From assembly GCA_016709845.1 (NCBI GenBank), contig JADJMA010000022.1:1-24988 (forward strand): a DNA stretch of 24,988 nt, written 5' to 3'. Shown here piece by piece: positions 17,429 to 24,988 of the stretch. The DNA comes from Flammeovirgaceae bacterium (GTDB lineage: Bacteria; Bacteroidota; Bacteroidia; Cytophagales; Cyclobacteriaceae). The notes beneath the pieces were generated by a model. That model saw nothing but the letters and a program-made list of their open reading frames with translations. It was not told where the DNA came from and ran no database searches. Made by a program: the position numbers and the translations under genes. Position 1 is the stretch's first letter. Each line of letters opens with the position of its first letter.

Positions 17429-20400
17429 ATGACCCGACTTCTCATTTTATTCTCCTTCATTTCCTTCATTGCAACGGCACAACCCATCGCCCCGGAACTT
17501 TATCAAGATCTGGAGTATCGGATGATCGGGCCTTTTCGCGCAGGGCGCACCGTAGCGGCCGTTGGCGTGCCCACACAGCCCAATGTGTTTTACATGGGTG
17601 TTAACAATGGTGGCGTTTGGAAAACAGATGATTACGCTAGAACATGGAATCCGATTTTTGATTCGGAGCCGACTGGATCGGTTGGTGATTTAGCCGTGTC
17701 GCCCTCGAACCCGAATATAATCTATGTAGGTAGTGGCGAAGGGTTGCATCGGCCTGACTTAGGAGTAGGTGATGGTATCTATAAATCTATTGATGGCGGA
17801 AAAACCTGGAATCATATTGGGTTACGCAATGTGCAACAAGTGGGTCGATTGATTGTTCATCCAACCAATCCAGACATTGTTATCGTTGCGGGTTTAGGTC
17901 ATCCCTATGGAGCCAATGATGAGCGTGGTGTATTTCGAACAAAGGATGGCGGAAAATCGTGGGAGAAAGTTTTGTATATAAATCATAACACCGGAGCGAT
18001 TCAAGTTGAATTTGATCCTACCAATCCCGAAATAATTTATGCCGACTTGTGGGAACATCAGGAAGGGCCATGGGAGAATGCATCTTTCTCAGGACCTAAT
18101 AGCGGACTTTATAAATCAACCGATGGTGGCAACACCTGGAAACCATTAACGCAAGGACTGCCCGGTGCGCAGCAAGGATTGGGAAGAATTGGTTTTGGGA
18201 TTTCGCCAAGTAATCCTAAACGAATGTATGCAACGGTAGATGCCCGCGCTAACGCAGGAGTTTATCGTAGTGATGATGGGGGTGAGAGTTGGAAGATGAC
18301 GACCAACGATCGAAGAATTTACGGTCGAGGTAGTGACTTTGCGGAAATTAAAGTTCATCCAAAAAATCCAGATGTTGTTTATTCAGCCAATGTTGCTTCC
18401 TATCGCTCTAATGATGGCGGCTATACCTGGGCATCCTTTAAAGGTGCACCCGGGGGCGATGATTATCATCGAATCTGGATCAACCCCTTGCAACCTGACA
18501 TTATGTTGTTTGCTTCCGATCAGGGTGCTATTGTAACCGTAAATGCCGGCCGAACCTGGAGCTCGTGGTATAATCAGCCAACGGCTCAATTGTATCACGT
18601 TACTACCGACAATCAATTTCCATATTGGGTGTATGGTGGTCAGCAGGAGAGTGGAGCGATTGGTACAGCCAGCCGTGGCAATGGCGGTCAGATTTCCTTT
18701 CGGGATTGGATGGGTGTGGGTGCAGATGAATATGCCTACGTAGCGCCCGATCCTAAAAATCCGGATATAATTTATGGTGGCCGCGTAACACGCTCTTTAA
18801 TAAGAAAACGGGGCAAACACAAAATGTTGCTCCTGAAGCAATTCGCTCGGGTCAATACCGTACGGTAAGAACATCGCCATTGATTTTTCATCCCGCTGAT
18901 CCGGATGCATTGCTCTTGGGAACTAACGTTCTGTGGGAAGACAACTACTGGCGGTAAGCAATGGGAGATTATTAGTCCAGACTTAACACGTAAACAAAAT
19001 GAAATTCCAGCAAGTGTTGGAGATTTCAAAACGGAAGAAATGAAAACCATGCGGCCCCGGGCTGTGATTTACGCTGTAGCAGGATCAGCAAAAGATAAAA
19101 ATGTTATTTGGGCCGGCACCGATTATGGCCTTGTTCATCGCACTGCCGATGGTGGCAAAACATGGAAAGATGTAACCCCACCAACATTATCCTCTTGGGA
19201 TAAAATTTCACAATTAGACGGTGGACACTTCGATGCCAACACCATTTATGTTGCCGTTAACGCTATCCGTAAAAACGATATGAAGCCACATATTTTCAGA
19301 ACGCATGATGGTGGAGCAACATGGAAAGAAATTGTGAAAGGATTGAATCCAATTTCACCCATCAATGTGGTGCGCGAAGATTCTAAACAACCTGGTTTAC
19401 TTTTTGCCGGCTCCGAGCGCGAAGTCTTTTTCTCTGTAGATGATGGCGAGAACTGGCAAATACTTAGAATGAATATGCCCGGCTCATCAGCGCGCGATTT
19501 GGTTATTCACGAGGATGATCTGGTTGTAGGAACGCATGGTCGTTCGATTTGGATATTGGATAACATCAGTCCGTTACGGAGTCTTGCCAAAATGGATCCA
19601 AAGAAATCATTTTTGTTTCCACCTGCACAAGCTACCCGAGTTCGACATGATATGTTTTCAGATACACCCTTGCCCCCTGAAGAACCTGCCGGAAAGAATC
19701 CGCCCGATGGCGCCACGTTAGATTACTATTTAAGTCAGCAAGCAAAAGAAGTTCGGATAGAAATAGTAGGCAATCAAGGGGAGATCATAAAATCTTTTTC
19801 CAGTCTCGACAAACCGGAAGTTGTAGATTCCCTTACCATGGCCTATCCAACCTATTGGGTACGGCCTTCAAAAACACTGTCATCAAATGCTGGTCATCAC
19901 CGGTTAGTTTGGGATTTGCGCTATGCAGCACCTAAAGGCGCGCAACGTCAATATTCTATCGCAGCAGTTTATATGAATTCAGCCAGCGGTCCAGTGGGTC
20001 CGTTTGTTCATCCAGGAACCTATACAGTTAGACTTTGGGTAGATGGAGCCGTTCAGGAAAATAAAATTGACGTACGTCTTGATCCACGAACTACCATCAG
20101 TGCAAGTGATTTGCAACTCCAAACCGATAATTCGTTAATCTGCTATAAAGCCTATAATCAAATACAGGATCTTCGGGATCTTATTGATGTTAAACTTGCT
20201 GACACTAAAATAAAATGGCCAAAGGGAAAGAAAGAATTGGTTCAAGCTTTCCGCGGCAATGGATTGTCTGACAATCCGGACGCCCTATACGGAAGTGTCA
20301 ATGGAAGCACCTTGGAGAATGAGACTGTGGTTAGTTTGCAAGATAAGTTGCTATACTTATTAGTTGTATTACAAGGCGCTGATGAAACACCAACCTCACA

Positions 20401-20476
20401 AGCTATTGAAGCTGTAAATAAATTGAAGATTCGTAAAGATGAGCTCATTACGAAATCGAAATCTATTCTTAAGTAA
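17429..20476 (+). CDS. Sortilin/VPS10-like Asp-box beta-propeller protein, about 1015 residues
   Basis: Exported protein of the large sortilin-like (glycosyl hydrolase BNR-type by annotation) family common in Bacteroidota; its substrate is unknown. ATG 17429 gives the signal MTRLLILFSFISFIATAQPI, cleavage probably TAQ. RMIGPFRAGRTVAAVGVP opens the first propeller, followed by repeated Asp boxes: WKTDDYARTW, YKSIDGGKTW, FRTKDGGKSW, YKSTDGGNTW, YRSDDGGESW, YRSNDGGYTW. A missing T near 18793 and an extra G near 18935 break the frame; true reading is NKKTGQTQNVAPEAI, then LWKTTTGGKQWEIISPDLT. Further Asp boxes (HRTADGGKTW, FRTHDGGATW, FSVDDGENW) and GTHGRSIWILDNISPLRSL follow, then a C-terminal Ig-like part (GHHRLVWDLRYAAP, FVHPGTYTVRLWVDG) and a helical end, stop TAA 20474-20476. 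No T9SS sorting domain is seen. Confidence 0.85.
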
Positions 20477-20493
20477 GAATCTTACTTGTTGTG

Positions 20494-20530
20494 AAAATGG
20501 ATCTGTTTTTAAGTAGGCAGATCCATTTTT
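20494..20530 (+). terminator. Rho-independent terminator after the sortilin-like gene
   Basis: AAAATGGATCTG (20494-20505) and CAGATCCATTTTT (20518-20530) form a 12-bp stem around a short T-rich loop, ending in a T run. This is the strongest terminator in the window and stops transcription 18 bases after the sortilin-like gene. Confidence 0.85.
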
Positions 20531-20578
20531 AGTATGCAGGATCATCGGCCAGAAGGATAGGATACCAATACACGACTG

Positions 20579-20587
20579 TTATCTTGC
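20579..20587 (+). promoter_or_regulatory. Possible Bacteroidota -7 element before the bile acid symporter-family gene
   Basis: TTATCTTGC equals TATCTTTGC with one T missing, which could itself be one of the frequent homopolymer deletions here. It lies 16 bases before the TTG start at 20604, directly after the terminator. Confidence 0.4.
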
Positions 20588-20603
20588 AGCAACTACTATT
20601 AAA

Positions 20604-21491
20604 TTGATAAAGGAACTTCACTTTTCGCCAGCCGTATTACTTGCTCTAAATGCATGTTTGGGCTTTATCATGTTTGGGGTCGCGTTATCTATAAAACCCG
20701 ATCACTTCTATCAGCTTCGTTATCAAAAAAAGGCGTTGGCCACAGGATTGTTTTCGCAATACGTTCTGTTGCCGGCATTAACTATTGCCTTAATAATAAT
20801 CTGGTCGCCTCCACAGGGAATTGCGTTGGGGATGATTTTAGTGGCCGCATGTCCTGGTGGCAATGTTTCAAATTTCTTTTCATTGATAGCGAGAGGAAAT
20901 GTGGCTTTATCGGTAACCCTTACCGCTATAACTTCAGTGTCGGCTTTTTTGATCACACCCCTTAGCTTTTTATTTTGGTCTTCCTTACCGGGTTTAAGAG
21001 ATAATTTTAATGCTATTGAAATTAATTTTGTAGAATTGTTCGTTACGCTTTCAGCTATTTTATTCCTACCATTGGTTTTAGGTATGGTCTGCGCACATTA
21101 CTATCCGGCCTTCTCTGAGAAAATTTCTAAGCCAATTCGAATTATCTCCAGCATGATCTTGGTGAGTTTTGTCCTTATTGCGTTTTGGAATAACATTGGA
21201 GTATTTATTGAGCGGATTTCATCCGTGTTTTGGATTGTCTTGATTCACAATGGACTTGGACTATTTGGTGGGTATTATTTTAGCAAGTTGCTTAGGAATA
21301 CCGAATCCGTTAGCCGATCGGTGGCAATAGAAACAGCCATTCAGAATTCAGGCCTGGGCCTAATCTTGATCTTTACTTTTTTTGGCGGTAACGGGGACAT
21401 GGCTTTGGTCGCTGCCTGGTGGGCCATCTGGCACTTGATCAGCGGATTTACATTTGCCTACTTGATTCAAAGAAAACCGATTACGCCTTAG
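20604..21491 (+). CDS. Bile acid:sodium symporter (BASS) family transporter
   Basis: Integral-membrane Na+-coupled carrier of the BASS family; bacterial members carry organic anions such as pantoate or other carboxylates, not necessarily bile acids. The frame is intact over 295 residues from a TTG start at 20604 (LIKELHFSPAVLLALNACLG), with the family elements FIMFGVALSIKPDHF, PALTIALIIIWSPPQGIALG, MILVAACPGGNVSNFFSLIA (the conserved ACPGGxxSN sodium-site loop) and SRSVAIETAIQNSGLGLILI (the ExxxQNxxL loop). About nine to ten hydrophobic segments are visible. The TTG start is accepted because no ATG precedes it in frame before a stop and the N-terminus begins at the expected place. It ends at TAG 21489-21491, overlapping the end of the convergent ABC-F gene by 11 bases. 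Substrate not assignable. Confidence 0.85.
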   Translation: MIKELHFSPAVLLALNACLGFIMFGVALSIKPDHFYQLRYQKKALATGLFSQYVLLPALTIALIIIWSPPQGIALGMILVAACPGGNVSNFFSLIARGNVALSVTLTAITSVSAFLITPLSFLFWSSLPGLRDNFNAIEINFVELFVTLSAILFLPLVLGMVCAHYYPAFSEKISKPIRIISSMILVSFVLIAFWNNIGVFIERISSVFWIVLIHNGLGLFGGYYFSKLLRNTESVSRSVAIETAIQNSGLGLILIFTFFGGNGDMALVAAWWAIWHLISGFTFAYLIQRKPITP

Positions 21492-23124
21492 CTGTTCGTT
21501 CGATCTCTTTCAGGTTCTCCAGCTTTTTGTTTCTCAAAAATCCATTAATGTCTTCGAAGTGTTCACGCACGCGCTTATTACCAAATTCAAAAACCTTGGT
21601 AGCAAGTCCATCTAGAAAATCGCGATCGTGAGAAACAAGAATTAGCGTACCATCAAATGCTAACAAAGCATCTTTTAAAATATCTTTTGTTTTAATGTCC
21701 AAGTGATTGGTAGGTTCATCAAGAATCAAAAGGTTAACGGGCTGCAATAACAATTTCAACATCGCAAGGCGTGTCTTTTCACCACCCGAAAGTACTTTAA
21801 CTTTCTTATCGATGTTATCACCACTAAACATAAAGGCTCCCAACATATCTTTAATCTTGGTGCGGATGTCACCTTGCGCGATCTGTTCAATGGTATCAAA
21901 CACGGTAAGTTCAACATCTAACCGCGAAGCTTCATTCTGCGCAAAGTATCCAATCATGGAATTATGGCCGAGTTGCATCTTGCCTTCAAAATCTATTTCG
22001 CCCATAATCGCTTTTATCATAGTAGACTTTCCTTCACCATTCTTTCCAACAAACGCGACTTTTTCTCCGCGTGCAATGGTAAGTGAAGCATTTTCAAACA
22101 CTACATGATTGTCATACTTCTTAGTAAGTTCCTCAACAATAACCGGGTAATTTCCCGAACGCGGAGCAGGAGGGAACTTAAGATTTAAAGAAGAGGTATC
22201 CATCTCATCAACCTGCACAATTTCAAACTTCTCAAGCATCTTCACGCGCGATTGAACTTGTAGAGGTTTTAGAGTACGTTCCTTTAAAGCGGTCAATGAA
22301 TCCCTGAATGTCGGCAATCTCCTTTTGCTGATCGTTAAATTGTTTTTGCTGCTGCTCTCGCCTTTCTTTTCGCAATTGCAGATAATGAGTGTAGTTAGTT
22401 TTATAATCATAAATCCTGCCCATCGTAACTTCAATAGTCCGGTTGGTTAGATTATCCACAAAAGCTTTGTCGTGACTAATTACAATTACTCCACTGGAAC
22501 CATTCTTTAAAAAATCTTCCAGCCACTGAACAGATTCGATATCCAGGTGGTTGGTGGGCTCATCCAACAAAATTAGATCTGGTTTCTGTAAAAGAATTTT
22601 TGCGAGCTCAATCCGCATCCGCCAACCGCCACTAAACTCTTTGGTCGATCGGTTAAAGTCAGACCGCAGAAAACCTAATCCCAGCAGGGTCTTTTCTACT
22701 TCTGCATCAAAATTAATTTCTTCAATCGAATAGTATTTTTCACTCAGTTCAGATACCTGCTCGATTATCTTAGAATATTCGTCCGATTCATAATCGGTGC
22801 GGGTCTCCAGTTGATGATTAAACTCATCCATCTGCTTTTTCATGTTGAGTATTTTGAAAAACGCCTTAGACGTTTCTTCGAATACCGTACAGTCATCTTC
22901 TGTGAGCAGATGCTGCAGCAGGTAGGCAATAACTGCATCCTTGGGTGCTGACACTTTACCCCGCGTTGGCTTATTAACTCCGGCAATGATCTTTAAAGCG
23001 TGGATTTACCAGCCCCATTTTTGCCCATCAGCGCGATTCGATCGGTATCGTTGATATTAAAGGTGATATTACTAAAAAGGGTTGAGCCGCTAAATTCAAC
23101 CGTTACGGAATCGACAGAGATCAT
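21481..23124 (-). CDS. ABC-F family ATPase (ribosome-associated type), frame-broken
   Basis: Soluble tandem-ATPase protein of the ABC-F group, which binds ribosomes and affects translation rather than transporting. ATG at 23124 gives MISVDSVTVEFSGSTLFSNI, Walker A GKNGAGKSTL, then a missing T near 22996. The first domain continues VSAPKDAVIAYLLQHLL, LNRSTKEFSGGWRMR-type signature (FSGGWRMRIELAKILL) and LILLDEPTNHLDIESVQWLE. The inter-domain linker is charged (QLRKERREQQQKQFNDQQKE). A second slip near 22268 precedes LQVQSRVKMLEKFEIVQVDE. The second domain has Walker A GKNGEGKSTMIKAI, signature LSGGEKTRLAMLKLLLQPVN and DEPTNHLDIKTKD, ending EIERTAKA at the stop complementary to 21481-21483. About 547 residues. 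No transmembrane part. The paired EPTNHLD motifs fix the family. It is preceded by the best promoter match in the window. Confidence 0.9.
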
Positions 23125-23142
23125 GTTCTTTAAAATAAGGGC

Positions 23143-23151
23143 GCAAAGATA
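23143..23151 (-). promoter_or_regulatory. Bacteroidota -7 promoter element for the ABC-F gene
   Basis: On the - strand TATCTTTGC matches the Bacteroidota TANNTTTG element exactly and lies 18 bases before the ABC-F start codon. A TTATGGTTTATG stretch about 20 bases further upstream could supply the -33 region. Confidence 0.6.
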
Positions 23152-23286
23152 TCAGGCGCGTACATAAACCATAATTGATTTCTGTATTCTTCTTGCTAAA
23201 TCGTATGATTTTGGGTTTGAAATTGGTGCTGGCATGTGTGTCTTTTACAGGGCTGGTTTGTACCTTACACCGCATTATTTAAAATT

Positions 23287-23964
23287 ATGGACGATATAGT
23301 TGATCATCTTAAGCTCACTTTATTGAGGACGATTTCTTATCAAAGGCAGAAAAGAAATCGTTGACAGAGATTATTGGAAACAGACCGTTGGATGACCATC
23401 AACGTAGCTTTTGCGTAGTAAGATTTATGAACTGGCCAATGAAAATTACTTCTAACAATTATAAGTTTATAGTAGAGTGGATCAAGGATGCCAGCAACGC
23501 GCTTCTTAGCAATCCAACATCAACTTCAACTTCCGATGCCTACTTTAGTCCAGGCGATACCTGTCGCAACGTTATTATCCAACAAATACAAAAGGCTGTT
23601 AATCAGGTTCAGATTTGTGTCTTCACTATCAGTGACGATCCGATTACAGAGGCTATCCTTACCTCGCATAAACTTGGTAAACAAATTAGAATAATAACAG
23701 ATAATGATAAGTCACTCGATTTGGGTTCAGATATTGAACGAATGGCCAGACAGGGGATAGAAGTAAAGATGGATCGTACGCCAAATCACATGCATCATAA
23801 GTTTATGGTCGTGGATGGCAACACAGTTGTTACAGGCAGTTATAACTGGACTCGAGCGCTAAAATTACAATCATGAAAATATTTTATTGACTCAGGATGC
23901 TCCAGGTAGTAAAATCCTTTTAAAACAATTTGATCAATTATGGAAGGAGATGGAAGCGTACTAA
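23287..23964 (+). CDS. Single-HKD phospholipase D-like protein, frame-broken
   Basis: Member of the PLD superfamily with one HKD motif, like Nuc-type nucleases and mitochondrial cardiolipin hydrolase, which act as dimers on phosphodiesters. ATG 23287 gives MDDIVDHLKL; after slips near 23312-23345 and 23405-23440 the frame reads EDDFLSKAEKKSLTEIIGN and SNNYKFIVEWIKDASNALL. An N-terminal region of about 80 residues precedes the catalytic domain: YFSPGDTCRNVIIQQIQKAV, QVQICVFTISDDPITEAIL, GKQIRIITDNDKSLDLGSDI and the HKD motif HHKFMVVDG with TVVTGSYNWTR (about 23785-23855). A slip near 23858 hides the C-terminus NHENILLTQDAP, QFDQLWKEMEAY, ending TAA 23962-23964. About 225 residues. No signal peptide, so it is probably cytosolic. 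Nuclease versus lipase activity cannot be decided from sequence. Confidence 0.8.
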
Positions 23965-23990
23965 TCGTTGTTATTGGAAAATAAGGAGTC

Positions 23991-24961
23991 ATGGATTTTT
24001 GAGAGAATCGCATAGTACAAAACGAACAAGTGAACAAGTCATCCTGAACGATATCTCGTTTGATCAAAGTCCAGTATCAACGTGTGGTTGTTGCTGGCGA
24101 AACAGGGTCTGGAAGCAAAGTTCATTACTTAAAGTTATTGCTGGGCTGCTCCAACCGGACAGTGGAGAAGTATTATGGAAAGGAGAACGGGTAAAGGGCC
24201 AGATGAAAATCTAGTCCCGATCTCATCCGCAGATTGCCTATCCCTCTCAACAATTTGATCTTCCTAAATTCTTGCGTGTAGAGCAGGTTTTAGAATATGC
24301 CAATCATATATCAAACAAGGAAGCTGCCGCGATATTTTCGGTATGTCGAATTGACCAGCTTTTGCACCGGAAAACGGATCAGCTTTCGGGTGGAGAAAAA
24401 CAACGAATTGCTATTGCCCGATTGTTGATTGGATCCCATCGTTGTTATTGTTAGATGAACCCTTACCAACCTGGATATGGTGGTAAGGGAATCTTAAAGA
24501 AAGTAATCGATGATATCGGTAAAAATTAAAAATAACCTGCAACATGGGTTCTCACGACCCTGCGGATGCACGCTGGCCTGGGCGGATAAGTTATTGTTCT
24601 GAAGGATGGTAACGCAATGAGCAGTGATCCTGAAAGCATTTATCATAACCCGATAAATGAATATGTTGCTGATTGTTTAGCATGGTTCACTGGCAATGTA
24701 CTTACTCTTGCAGAACAAAAAATTTTAGGCAGAAAGACAGCGAAGGAAAAATATGGGTTCGGCCAGAAGGTTTCCGGCTTTACGAAAGAAAGATCGTAAT
24801 CGATTTCAGATACAAGAAATAAAATTCTACGGCGAAAATCCAATATGAAATTAAGCTGAGTTATCGACAGATGTGGTTGTTTGAGTAGCCACAACCCAGG
24901 ATAAATTCTGCAAATAGGCGATCGGGTTGAAATTTCCACTTATACGTTTCTGAAAAATTAA
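23991..24961 (+). CDS. ABC importer-type ATP-binding protein, frame-broken
   Basis: ATPase of an ABC import system resembling the PotA/FbpC/ModC kind. ATG 23991 follows AAGGAG two bases upstream and begins MDF. Joined frames show RTSEQVILNDISFDQ, a damaged Walker A (GETGSG, then the equivalent of KSSLLKVIAGLL), QPDSGEVLWKGERV, HPQIAYPSQQFDLPKFLRVE, VLEYANHISNKEAAA, signature LSGGEKQRIAIARLLI (about 24380-24432), Walker B LLLLDEPLTNLDM across a slip near 24440, and an H-loop SHDPADA then WADKLLFLKDG (about 24550-24610). PESIYHNPINEYVA matches the junction after which TOBE-type tails begin, and the end (VRPEGFRLYERKI ... RVEISTYTFLKN) reads as a beta-rich tail ending TAA 24959-24961. About 320 residues. 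No permease or binding-protein gene is beside it in the window. Substrate unknown. Confidence 0.75.
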
Positions 24962-24988
24962 CATCTTTACATTATTCGATTTTATTAA
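24962..24988. other. Window end, no feature seen
   Basis: The last 27 AT-rich bases after the ABC ATPase stop contain no start codon with a usable frame, hairpin or recognisable motif. Confidence 0.5.

Noticed and set aside
21707..22108. A 133-residue + strand ORF
   Set aside because: It is the antisense shadow of the second ATPase domain of the ABC-F gene.
23204..23281. A 25-residue hydrophobic ORF (MILGLKLVLACVSFTGLVC at its start) before the PLD gene
   Set aside because: It is short, lacks a convincing ribosome binding site, and lies in the likely leader of the PLD-like gene; no sign of a signal peptide joined to that protein.

Overview
The window reads as a chromosomal piece of a Bacteroidota bacterium, most likely of the order Cytophagales. 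The signs are a large secreted protein ending in a type IX secretion (T9SS) C-terminal sorting domain, several lipoproteins with Bacteroidota-type signal peptides, a perfect Bacteroidota -7 promoter element (TATCTTTGC) before the ABC-F gene, and a gene set typical of that group (TolC/CusB/CusA copper efflux with DUF3347, sortilin-like Asp-box protein, paired CBS protein). Almost every gene is interrupted by one-base insertions or deletions, many in homopolymers, including in housekeeping genes. This looks like uncorrected long-read assembly error rather than gene decay. Damage is worst in bases 1-3600. Proteins below were read by joining frames by eye.

Layout. Bases 1-4623 (+ strand): a copper/heavy-metal efflux operon: the 3' end of a CusA-type RND pump, a TolC/CusC-type outer-membrane channel, two consecutive CusB-type adaptors that each carry a heavy-metal-binding domain (CPMH...CGM), and a DUF3347 lipoprotein. 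Bases 4700-6388 (+): a TlpA-like thioredoxin lipoprotein overlapped by a sialidase-fold lipoprotein with CDCC and HDGHHGAM motifs, probably linked to the same copper function. Bases 6447-8609 (+): an AdiC-like APC permease overlapping by ATGA with an arginine-deiminase/DDAH-type hydrolase, an arginine or agmatine-type uptake and hydrolysis pair. Bases 8680-9493 (+): a sterol desaturase-family membrane hydroxylase. Bases 9610-13140 (+): a T9SS-exported repeat/LamG protein.

Bases 13246-15523 (- strand): an acyl-CoA oxidase-like enzyme with an unusual N-terminal helical extension, ending convergently against the T9SS gene with a hairpin between. A divergent gap leads to a two-CBS-domain protein (15767-16233, +), a small - strand ORF, a cyclophilin-type peptidyl-prolyl isomerase lipoprotein (16526-17294), a ~1000-residue sortilin/Asp-box protein (17429-20476) with a clear terminator, a bile acid:sodium symporter-family transporter (20604-21491), a convergent ABC-F ATPase (21481-23124, -), a single-HKD phospholipase D-like protein (23287-23964, +) and an ABC importer-type ATPase with a C-terminal TOBE-like tail (23991-24961, +).

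No RNA genes, CRISPR arrays, insertion sequences or phage genes were seen. The most interesting points are the twin-adaptor copper locus with its metal-motif sialidase-fold lipoprotein, the fused helical domain on the acyl-CoA oxidase, the four ~81-residue repeats of the T9SS protein, and short repeat tracts that mark several gene boundaries.
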